The translations under genes were made by a program, and so were the position numbers. From assembly GCA_902795785.1 (NCBI GenBank), contig CADBMK010000180.1, forward strand, positions 1 to 5,883: a DNA stretch of 5,883 nt. Reading direction: 5' to 3'. The notes under the pieces are model-generated. The model was given only the letters and a program-made list of their open reading frames with translations. It was not told the DNA's origin and ran no database searches. The stretch is from an uncultured Bacteroidia bacterium. GTDB taxonomy: Bacteria > Bacteroidota > Bacteroidia > Bacteroidales > UBA932. Shown here piece by piece: positions 1-5,883 of this stretch. Position 1 is the first letter of the stretch. Every line of letters starts with the position of its first letter.

Positions 1-105
1 CCTTCCGATATTGAGTCGGTTCAGGTTCTTAAGGACGCTGCATCGGCTGCAATATATGGTTCCAGAGGAACAAACGGAGTCATCATCATTACCACCAAGA
101 AGGGA
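1..105 (+). other. End of TonB-dependent receptor plug domain (SusC signature)
   Basis: Translating frame 1 from the first base gives the C-terminal half of the SusC plug, containing IESVQVLKDAASAAIYGS and GVIIITTKKG. This shows that the transporter gene begins upstream of the window and that its coding sequence must be extended left of the GTG at 181. Confidence 0.93.
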
Positions 106-2421
106 GCGAAGGGTGCGCCTAAGCTTTCTGCAAATGCAACGTTCGGACTTAGTTGGCTGCCAAATCTTGATAAGCTGAAGGTGGCCGACGCTGACCTGTA
201 TCTTGAAGTCCAGAATGAAGCGATTGATAATTACAATATTCAGACAGGCAGTTCGATTGCCAGACTTGAGAATCCATATCCGGGTAAGCCCCAGTTCAGC
301 TGGCTTGATATGCTTTTCAGGGTTGCAACAACCTGGAATGCGGATGTTTCTGTGTCAGGAGGCTCTGAAAACAGTACTTATTATATCTCTGCAAACGCAA
401 AGCAGAATGAAGGCGTTGGAATAGAAAGCCTTTATGAAAAGTATTCATTTAAGGCAAATGTCAACTCCGACATCCGTAAATGGCTGTCTGTGGGTGCATC
501 GATGAAGTTCAGCTATACCAATGCCAACCGTGTCCCTGACGGAAACATCGGTACGTCAATGCTGACTCACGGACTTGAACACAGGCCGTGGGATACGCCG
601 TTCCGTCCGGATGGCTCATATTCTTTAAAGGATGCAGACCTTCTGCATTATAACCTTCTCCAGGCAATAAAGGAGCAGAACGTCTATAACAAAAGTTACA
701 GGGCCTATGGCTCCGCTTTCGTAAAGGTCAACTTTACTAAAGACCTTCATTTTAAGACAAACTTTGGTTTTGACGTAATGTCGGCGGAGGATCACGTCTA
801 TTATTCTTCCGATCATATGTATGGCAATTCTGTCGGAGTCCTTACCGATTCCAGGAAGAATTTTACTTCAATAGTCGTTGATAATATCCTGGATTATTCT
901 CACAAATTCGGCAACCTGGGCTTCGACGCGATGCTCGGCCATTCTTTCCAGTTGGACCAGAATTCAGTGGCATCCCAGAAAGGACAGGGCTTCCCGTCTA
1001 AGTCATTCGATGTCAATTCCGTGGCTGCGGAATTTACCAGCGTTACCAGTGGATTGTCAGCTTGGGCTCTCCAGTCATATATGATGCGTGTGACGCTTAA
1101 CTGGAAAGACCGTTATCTTGTTACCGTAAATGCCAGGGCTGACGGATCATCCAAGTTTGCTCCGGAAAACCGGTACGGTTTCTTCCCTTCAGTCTCATTA
1201 GGCTGGAATATCTCCGAGGAACCATTCTGGAAATGGAAGGGAACAAATGCCAAGGTACGCGCAAGTTACGGTGCAACCGGAAACCAGGGAGGTATCGGCT
1301 CGTATGCGTACCAGACGCTTGCCAACGGCGGTTACAACTACATGAACAAAAATGGCTTGGCCGTAATGACGCAGGGCAACAGGGACCTCAAGTGGGAAAA
1401 GGCAGACCAGTATGATTTGGGAACAGACCTGTCATTCTTCCGTGGCGCCCTCACCTTTACGGGAGACGTATTCCTTAAGGATACAAAGAACCTTCTCTAT
1501 TCAAAGCCGGTAGCGGCAACGACCGGTTTCACCAATTTCACCTGCAATATCGGATCTATGAGAAACAAAGGTCTTGAACTTGCAGTGGGAGGCAACCTCG
1601 GCAAGCACGACTTCCATTGGAAGGGAGACTTCAACATTTCATTTGTCCGTAACAAACTTACCTCACTGATAGGAGAGGACGAAATCCTCAGGACTGATGA
1701 TTATCACGCACTTAAGGTGGGACAGGAAGTTGGAAGTTTCTATATGATTAAAATGAAGGGAATCTATCAGGATGATTCCGAAGTCCCTACATACCTTTAT
1801 GAAAACTACGGTGTCAGGGCCGGAGACTGCATTTATGAAGATGTAGGTGGCCCGGACGGAGAACCTGACGGAGATATCAGCTCGGCATACGACAGCCAGT
1901 TTGTGGGCTCTGCCAATCCTAAGTTCACGGGAGGTTTTAACAACTCCTTCACTTATAAGGGATTTGACCTTAACGTCTTCTTTACATTCTCATACGGAGC
2001 CAAACTCTATGAAACCTGGACGGGAGGTCTTCGTCTTGGTAACGGAAACTGGCCTGCACAGGAGTCTGAGGCGCTTGCCCGATGGACGGGCCCTGGCACT
2101 ACCAATACCACACCGCGTGCGATATATGGATATACCTGGAACTCTACGATGTTCAAGAATACTCGTTTCCTCCATGATGCCTCTTATCTGCGTTTGAGAA
2201 GCGTTTCCTTCGGATACACCCTTCCAAAGACACTTTTAAAGCGTTTCGGCATAGAGAAACTCCGCGTATATGTCCAGGGAGACAACGTTCTCCTTATCAG
2301 CCCGTTCCGCTTCCTTGATCCGGAAGTCAACACTTCACTCAATGCGACTAATATGGGCCTTGACTGTATGTGGATTCCACAGCCGCGTGCTGTAACATTC
2401 GGAGTTAATCTTAAATTCTGA
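1..2421 (+). CDS. SusC/RagA-family TonB-dependent outer-membrane transporter, 5'-partial
   Basis: Outer-membrane beta-barrel that imports oligosaccharides with TonB energy, working under a SusD lid. The frame is open from base 1 to the TGA at 2419-2421, giving 806 residues. Fragment residues 1-35 are the end of the plug domain, with the family hallmarks SVQVLKDAASAAIYGSRG (6-23) and NGVIIITTKKG (25-35). The rest is barrel: ADGSSKF then NRYGFFPS (about 380-397), TGNQ (426-429), a loop GDCIYEDV...DGEPDGD (608-625) where relatives have an acidic Asp-Gly loop, and the terminal PQPRAVTFGVNLKF ending in Phe, typical of barrels inserted by BAM. Family members are about 1000 residues, so roughly 200 are missing: signal peptide, carboxypeptidase-like domain, TonB box and first part of the plug. 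The GTG at 181 is an internal Val codon, not the start. No frameshift is seen. The family is certain; the substrate cannot be read from the sequence. Confidence 0.97.
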   Translation, partial: PSDIESVQVLKDAASAAIYGSRGTNGVIIITTKKGAKGAPKLSANATFGLSWLPNLDKLKVADADLYLEVQNEAIDNYNIQTGSSIARLENPYPGKPQFSWLDMLFRVATTWNADVSVSGGSENSTYYISANAKQNEGVGIESLYEKYSFKANVNSDIRKWLSVGASMKFSYTNANRVPDGNIGTSMLTHGLEHRPWDTPFRPDGSYSLKDADLLHYNLLQAIKEQNVYNKSYRAYGSAFVKVNFTKDLHFKTNFGFDVMSAEDHVYYSSDHMYGNSVGVLTDSRKNFTSIVVDNILDYSHKFGNLGFDAMLGHSFQLDQNSVASQKGQGFPSKSFDVNSVAAEFTSVTSGLSAWALQSYMMRVTLNWKDRYLVTVNARADGSSKFAPENRYGFFPSVSLGWNISEEPFWKWKGTNAKVRASYGATGNQGGIGSYAYQTLANGGYNYMNKNGLAVMTQGNRDLKWEKADQYDLGTDLSFFRGALTFTGDVFLKDTKNLLYSKPVAATTGFTNFTCNIGSMRNKGLELAVGGNLGKHDFHWKGDFNISFVRNKLTSLIGEDEILRTDDYHALKVGQEVGSFYMIKMKGIYQDDSEVPTYLYENYGVRAGDCIYEDVGGPDGEPDGDISSAYDSQFVGSANPKFTGGFNNSFTYKGFDLNVFFTFSYGAKLYETWTGGLRLGNGNWPAQESEALARWTGPGTTNTTPRAIYGYTWNSTMFKNTRFLHDASYLRLRSVSFGYTLPKTLLKRFGIEKLRVYVQGDNVLLISPFRFLDPEVNTSLNATNMGLDCMWIPQPRAVTFGVNLKF

Positions 2422-2423
2422 TG
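2419..2423 (+). promoter_or_regulatory. Stop-start overlap TGATG coupling susC-like and susD-like genes
   Basis: The SusC stop TGA (2419-2421) shares its A with an ATG (2421-2423) that opens the SusD frame. No purine-rich Shine-Dalgarno sequence precedes it (the upstream bases are TTAAATTC), so translation of susD probably relies on terminating ribosomes or on leaderless-like Bacteroidota initiation. A second in-frame ATG at 2427 would give the more usual MKKF start; the sequence does not decide between them. Confidence 0.7.
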
Positions 2424-3734
2424 GCAATGAAAAAGTTTATTCTGTTTTATATATCTCTGGCGCTGATGCTTTCTTCGTGTGACAAGTATCTTGATCAGTA
2501 TCCTCACAATGGCGTTTCAAGTGACAAACTCACTGAAGAAGATGCAGAGATGCTTATGGTAGGAGTTTACAATATCGCACAGTATAAGCCAACTTTCAAC
2601 GGATGGGCCCTGTTCGATATCATCGGCGGCGATATCATTCGTCCTGGTGCGACGTCGACAAATACGCCGGCTCTTGTTGTCCAGGGTGCGATAGGCCCTG
2701 ATTTCTCAATCGTTACCAGTCCCTGGAACGGCTATTATGCCGGACTCTATCAGATTAATTATTTCATTGAGTCCGTGGAGACTCTTCCGGAATCGGCCAG
2801 GAAGAATGAAATGCTCGGCGTGGGCCGTTTTTTCAGGGGCCTGTATTATTACAATCTTGTAGCGCGTTGGAGGAATGTCCCTATCGTTGTCAAGCAGACC
2901 AAGGATGACGTTCCTCAGACTCCTGAGCAGCAGGCCTGGGAGTTCGTTGCATCCGAATTCGAGTTTGCTGCTGAGAATGCACCTGATTTCTCAACAAAGA
3001 ACTATGTGTCCAAGGATGCTGCAAAGGCGCTTCTCGCCAGAACGTACCTTGCAATGAACAGGAAGGCTGAGGCGGCTGAAATTGCGGATGAGTTGATTGA
3101 CTGCGGCAGGTTCGCCCTGGCTGATTTCGATGAAATCTTCAGGGAAGTTGCCAACAAAGAAGAGATTTTCTCTTTTGCCAACCTTATTGAAGAGGGCTCT
3201 TACAACATTGGCTCGTATTATTATACCAAAGAGTCCGAGGTGGGAGGAAGCTACAATTTCTGTCCTACCCAGGAAGCAATGGATATGTTCTCGTATAACG
3301 ACAAGCGCCGTAATGTCTCAGTCGATATCCAGGGCAGCAACAATGTGTTGAACAAGTACTGCAAGGGCGATGCAGGACATGACCCTATTTACATCACCCG
3401 CCTTGCTGAAATGTATCTTATAAGTGCCGAAGGCAAGGGACTTTCAGGCGGCCTTGGCAGGCTCAATGAACTTCGCCGTTTCCGCGGCCTTTCCGACGTA
3501 CATCCTGCCACTGAGGAGGCTTTCCTTGATGCCGTCATCAATGAACGCCGTCTTGAGCTCTTCGGCGAGGGCTTCCGCTGGTTTGACCTCGTCCGCACGG
3601 GAAAATATGAGAATACAGTGGGCGTAGACAAGAAATACACCGTCCTGCCTATCCCGTCCCGTGATCTTACATTGAATAAGTTGTTGAACCAAAACCCACT
3701 TTGGGTGGCTTCGAAAAGTGAACAGGAGAATTAA
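2421..3734 (+). CDS. SusD/RagB-family glycan-binding outer-membrane lipoprotein
   Basis: Surface lipoprotein that caps the SusC barrel and captures glycan. A type II signal peptide (residues 1-19, lipobox LSSC) gives Cys20, followed by DKYLDQYP, a classic SusD N-terminus. Helical TPR-like segments follow: MLGVGRFFRGLYYYNLVARW then NVPIV (131-155), and KDAAKALLARTYLAMNRKAE (198-217) with the EIADELIDCGRFAL helix after it. The C-terminal SusD signature is present: YITRLAEMYLISAEG (324-338), LNELRRFRGL (348-357), INERRLELFGEGFRWFDLVR (373-392), VLPIPSRDLTLN (408-419) and NQNPLW (423-428). At 437 residues it is shorter than typical members (about 500-600). Both termini and the TPR core are intact, so the shortening lies in the variable middle (about 250-320), where binding loops usually sit. 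It overlaps the SusC gene by one base. Start at 2421 or 2427. Confidence 0.96.
   Translation: MAMKKFILFYISLALMLSSCDKYLDQYPHNGVSSDKLTEEDAEMLMVGVYNIAQYKPTFNGWALFDIIGGDIIRPGATSTNTPALVVQGAIGPDFSIVTSPWNGYYAGLYQINYFIESVETLPESARKNEMLGVGRFFRGLYYYNLVARWRNVPIVVKQTKDDVPQTPEQQAWEFVASEFEFAAENAPDFSTKNYVSKDAAKALLARTYLAMNRKAEAAEIADELIDCGRFALADFDEIFREVANKEEIFSFANLIEEGSYNIGSYYYTKESEVGGSYNFCPTQEAMDMFSYNDKRRNVSVDIQGSNNVLNKYCKGDAGHDPIYITRLAEMYLISAEGKGLSGGLGRLNELRRFRGLSDVHPATEEAFLDAVINERRLELFGEGFRWFDLVRTGKYENTVGVDKKYTVLPIPSRDLTLNKLLNQNPLWVASKSEQEN
3724..3729 (+). promoter_or_regulatory. Shine-Dalgarno-like AGGAGA before the phosphodiester glycosidase gene
   Basis: AGGAGA lies at the very end of the susD-like gene, 8 nt before the ATG at 3738. 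The spacing suits a ribosome binding site and supports that start. It is the only start in the window with such a motif. Bacteroidota usually initiate without one, so it may be incidental, as it also encodes the SusD tail residues QEN. Confidence 0.45.
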
Positions 3735-3737
3735 TCT

Positions 3738-4688
3738 ATGAAGCGTTTCCTATACTTTATATTTTTGACGGCGGCTCTTTGCAGTTGTGAAAAGTTGCCG
3801 ACCGGTCCGGATGATATTCCTGATACCAGTTATCAGCCACGTACGGAAATCGGCAAGATGGTTGCCAAAGCCTCATCTGTGGGCCATATATATGCCGACA
3901 CCACATTTATGATAGCCATGGGGGTGGATGAGACGGATCTCCATATTCAGACTTCTGTGGGAAAGGTGGAGCACATCTTTATGCTTCGCATAGACCTTAC
4001 GACTCCCGGCCTCAAGATGAAGGTCGGAATGCCATATGACCTGGATTCTTATGTTATCGGCAACCGTCAGACCCCTTCCGATATGATTGAGTATGTGGAT
4101 AAGCCCGGCCAGAGGGTGGTCGCAGTGGTGAATGCGGATTTTTGGGATACGTCAAACGGCAAGATCCGCGGCCCTATCCACAGGAACGGCCGTGTCCTTA
4201 AGGATACCTTCGTTTATTCATCCAGGCTTTCTGACCAGGCAATCAGTTTCTTCGGATTTGATTATGACGGAACCCCCGTCATTCGTGATACCGTGACGTA
4301 CAGGAAGATGGCAGGCGATATGAAAGACCTGACCGGCAGCGGTGTCATTGTCCTTCAGAACGGAGAAGTTCCGGGTGATTTTTCCGCATACTCAGTTAAC
4401 CGTCATCCACGCAACGTGGTAGGCTATTCAGAGGATGGTAAGACGCTCTACTTTATGATTGTGGACGGACGTCAGGCCCTTTGGTCAGACGGTATGCTGT
4501 ATTGGGAAATGGGTGAGATTATGAAGAGCCTGGGTTGCTCGTGGGCGACGAACCTTGATGGAGGCGGAAGTGCTCAGCTTGTTATCAGACATCCGTCAGC
4601 TCAGCTGTACCAACTTCGCAACCGTGCTTCGGACGGCGCCCAGCGCCCTGTGGTTAATACTTGGATGGTAACTGTCAATGAACCTTAA
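3738..4688 (+). CDS. Phosphodiester glycosidase family lipoprotein (NAGPA/DUF2233 domain)
   Basis: Predicted enzyme of the family that includes the human mannose-6-phosphate uncovering enzyme (NAGPA), which removes GlcNAc from a GlcNAc-1-phospho-6-mannose diester. The 316-residue protein has a lipoprotein signal (residues 1-16, lipobox LCSC, lipidated Cys17), a Pro/Asp-rich linker (about 18-38), then one catalytic domain to the C-terminus. Family motifs are in order: VVNADFWD (130-137), corresponding to the usual NGDFF motif; GPIHRNGRVLKD (145-156); ISFFGFDYDG (169-178); HPRNVVGYSEDG (223-234); IVDGRQ (241-246) followed by S250-D-G252; and NLDGGGSAQLV (272-282). No core motif is missing, so it is probably active. 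It sits 3 nt after the susD-like gene and 2 nt before the TIG gene, within a SusCD operon. Acting on a sugar-1-phosphodiester in a glycan, at the outer membrane or in the periplasm, is inference; the sugar is unknown. Confidence 0.9.
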   Translation: MKRFLYFIFLTAALCSCEKLPTGPDDIPDTSYQPRTEIGKMVAKASSVGHIYADTTFMIAMGVDETDLHIQTSVGKVEHIFMLRIDLTTPGLKMKVGMPYDLDSYVIGNRQTPSDMIEYVDKPGQRVVAVVNADFWDTSNGKIRGPIHRNGRVLKDTFVYSSRLSDQAISFFGFDYDGTPVIRDTVTYRKMAGDMKDLTGSGVIVLQNGEVPGDFSAYSVNRHPRNVVGYSEDGKTLYFMIVDGRQALWSDGMLYWEMGEIMKSLGCSWATNLDGGGSAQLVIRHPSAQLYQLRNRASDGAQRPVVNTWMVTVNEP

Positions 4689-4690
4689 TT

Positions 4691-5883
4691 ATGAGAAAGA
4701 TACTGACACTGATAACCAGTTTGATATGTCTGGCAGGTTTTGTTGCTTGCCAGGATAACGAGACGGAGCCGGAGAAGCAGGCTCCTAAGGTCCTGTCCCT
4801 TCTGCCTAAGGCAGGCTATGCCGGGACGGAAGCCGTCATATCGGGATATGGATTTTCATCGCCCCTGACGGTATTGGTTGACAATGTTCCCGCAACGGTA
4901 AAATCTGTCAGCGTTGACAGAATCCATATCGTAATGCCGGAGCACGCCTTGGGTAATGCGGCTGTAAGCGTTCAGGTGGATGGTTATGACCTGGATGGAC
5001 TTGATTTCCGTTATGCCGAGCCTTTTGAAGAGGAAAAACTTTCAATTTATTCATATTCTCCTGCTTCCGGAATAGAGGGCGATGAGATTACGATTGGAGG
5101 AAACCTGTTTTCCAATAAGGCTGACAGGAATGTGGTTACAATCAACGGCGTGGCTGCAAAGGTGGTTTCCGCAAGCGATACGCGTATAGTAGTCACGCTG
5201 CCTGATAATCCGGCAGGAGATTATCCTTTTGTGATAACAGTTGACGGAAATTCAGTCACAGGCCCTTTGTTCACCTACAACAAAAAGCCTGAGCTGTCTG
5301 TTCTTTCAGTTTCTCCAAACAGCGCTTCCGCTGGAGATGTCATCACGCTTACCGGCCAGTGTTTCAGTGATAATCCGTCAGATAACATCGTTAAGATCAA
5401 TGGAGTGACAGCGACGGTCCTGACGGCTACCGCGACAGCGCTGACGGTGCAACTGCCGGAAAACCCTCTTGGCTCATATCCGGTTGTGGTAACGGTAGGC
5501 GACAAGACTGTGGAAGGTCCTTCAGTCATGTATGTTGAGAAGGTCTGGACTTATACTGTCAAAACCATCTGTGGTATGGCCGGCCGTGCAGCCGATGCCG
5601 TGAACCTTGTTGACGGTCCGGCATCTTCTGCCAGGTTCCGTCAGCCAAGAGGAGTATGTTTCCTCCCTGACGGCCGCCTCCTTATCCTTGATAACGGCAA
5701 TAATGCCGTGAGGTTCATGGATATGACAACTTACGCGCTCAGCGCCTCCAGCAAGGAAACTTCAACCATCTCAAATGCAGGCTGGCGCGGCTCTCTCAAC
5801 GGAGACTGGTTCTATTATGCAAGCAAGGGAAACAACAAGGTAATCCGTTACAATTATAAGACAGACAAGGCGGAAGTCCTTGA
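4691..5883 (+). CDS. IPT/TIG-domain lipoprotein with start of an NHL-like beta-propeller, 3'-partial
   Basis: Likely surface glycan-binding protein in the SusE/SusF position. The frame opens at the ATG 2 nt after the previous stop and stays open to the right edge (397 residues plus two bases). The lipoprotein signal is residues 1-19 with Cys20 in FVAC; the acidic stretch QDNETEPE follows, resembling the surface-export signal of Bacteroidota lipoproteins. Three Ig-like TIG domains follow: about 32-109, 117-196 and 201-281, the latter two with SP..G..GD.IT..G..F, INGV.A, LP.NP.G.YP and GP motifs. From about 286 the sequence changes to CGMAGRAAD, then DGPASSARFRQPRGV and LPDGRLLILDNGNNAVRFMD (325-344), which fits an NHL repeat blade. 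A second stretch, WFYYASKGNNKVIRYN (373-388), looks like another blade. NHL propellers have several blades, so a few hundred more residues should lie beyond the window. No catalytic motif is seen; a binding or scaffold role is inferred. Confidence 0.88.
   Translation, partial: MRKILTLITSLICLAGFVACQDNETEPEKQAPKVLSLLPKAGYAGTEAVISGYGFSSPLTVLVDNVPATVKSVSVDRIHIVMPEHALGNAAVSVQVDGYDLDGLDFRYAEPFEEEKLSIYSYSPASGIEGDEITIGGNLFSNKADRNVVTINGVAAKVVSASDTRIVVTLPDNPAGDYPFVITVDGNSVTGPLFTYNKKPELSVLSVSPNSASAGDVITLTGQCFSDNPSDNIVKINGVTATVLTATATALTVQLPENPLGSYPVVVTVGDKTVEGPSVMYVEKVWTYTVKTICGMAGRAADAVNLVDGPASSARFRQPRGVCFLPDGRLLILDNGNNAVRFMDMTTYALSASSKETSTISNAGWRGSLNGDWFYYASKGNNKVIRYNYKTDKAEVL
4784..5017 (+). other. 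IPT/TIG domain 1 of the surface lipoprotein
   Basis: Residues about 32-109 begin PKVLSLLPKAGYAGTEAVIS and contain GYGFSSP and the LVDNVPATV strand pair that parallels ING..A.V in the next two domains. It is the most diverged of the three and lacks the LP.NP.G.YP motif, so its boundaries are approximate. Confidence 0.65.
5042..5278 (+). repeat. Tandem TIG repeat, copy A (TIG domain 2)
   Basis: Residues 118-196 align without gaps to residues 203-281. By eye about 37 of 79 positions are identical, including SP, GD.IT, FS, INGV, LP.NP.G.YP.V.TV and V.GP. This indicates an internal domain duplication at protein level; the DNA copies have diverged and are not a recombination-prone direct repeat. 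Confidence 0.8.
5297..5533 (+). repeat. Tandem TIG repeat, copy B (TIG domain 3)
   Basis: Residues 203-281 are the second copy of the duplicated TIG unit, beginning SVLSVSPNSASAGDVITLTG and ending at the GPSVMY strand. Six linker residues (NKKPEL, 197-202) separate it from copy A, so the copies run head to tail. Confidence 0.8.
5546..5881 (+). other. Start of NHL-like beta-propeller, cut by the window edge
   Basis: Residues about 286-397 contain an NHL-type blade: G-rich lead-in, DGP..SARF..P.GV, then DGRLLILDNGNNAVRFMD, matching the family pattern of a DG.LY+.D..N..+R strand set. A weaker second blade (FYYASKGNNKVIRYN) follows. The remaining blades are beyond the window, so blade number and closure are unknown. 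Confidence 0.65.

Noticed and set aside
181..183. GTG as the start codon of the transporter gene
   Set aside because: The same frame is open back to base 1 and encodes conserved SusC plug sequence there; the GTG is an internal valine codon in a gene truncated by the window edge.
1847..2197. 116-codon plus-strand open frame inside the transporter gene
   Set aside because: It is an out-of-frame shadow of conserved SusC barrel sequence with no family resemblance of its own.
2419..2430. Possible frameshift or gene fusion at the SusC/SusD boundary
   Set aside because: SusC ends in a normal terminal Phe and SusD begins with a normal lipoprotein signal, so the overlap is an ordinary operon junction.
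2184..2507. 107-codon minus-strand open frame across the SusC/SusD junction
   Set aside because: It lies antisense to two well-supported genes, has no recognisable domain, and its Arg/Lys-rich composition is typical of a shadow frame.
3696..3708. Small hairpin ACCCA-CTT-TGGGT near the end of the susD-like gene, considered as a terminator
   Set aside because: The stem is only 5 bp, no T-run follows, and the bases encode the conserved NPLW tail of SusD; the next gene starts a few bases downstream.
5275..5529. 84-codon minus-strand open frame rich in Thr, Val and Ser
   Set aside because: It is antisense to the TIG domain 3 coding region; its composition mirrors the Thr/Val codons of the real gene and no domain is visible.

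Overview
The window reads as part of a glycan-uptake operon (polysaccharide utilization locus, PUL) from a member of the Bacteroidota, most likely order Bacteroidales. The grounds are an adjacent SusC-type TonB-dependent transporter and SusD-type lipoprotein, a pair restricted to this phylum, and type II lipoprotein signals on all three proteins whose N-terminus is visible. Two of the three visible starts have no Shine-Dalgarno sequence, as is usual in this phylum. Base composition looks moderate. Genus cannot be assigned from the sequence alone.

Layout: all four genes are on the + strand and packed almost without gaps. (1) 1-2421 is the C-terminal four fifths of a SusC/RagA outer-membrane transporter, already open at the left edge and entered inside its plug domain. 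(2) 2421-3734 is a compact SusD/RagB lipoprotein whose start overlaps the SusC stop by one base (TGATG). (3) 3738-4688 is a lipoprotein of the phosphodiester glycosidase family (NAGPA/DUF2233 domain), 3 nt after susD. (4) 4691 to the right edge is the N-terminal part of a lipoprotein with three IPT/TIG immunoglobulin-like domains followed by the start of what looks like an NHL-type beta-propeller, 2 nt after gene 3. There is no non-coding stretch longer than 3 bases, and no RNA gene, mobile element, CRISPR array, promoter or terminator that I can support.

How the genes may work together (inference): the TIG-propeller lipoprotein and SusD would bind a glycan at the cell surface, SusC would import it with TonB energy, and the phosphodiester glycosidase would cleave sugar-1-phosphodiester linkages in it, at the surface or in the periplasm. 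The notable point is that the only enzyme visible is a phosphodiester glycosidase rather than a classical glycoside hydrolase or polysaccharide lyase. This suggests a phosphodiester-containing glycan as substrate, though flanking genes outside the window could change that picture. The individual families are known; the less ordinary aspects are the enzyme choice, the small SusD and the domain architecture of the fourth protein.
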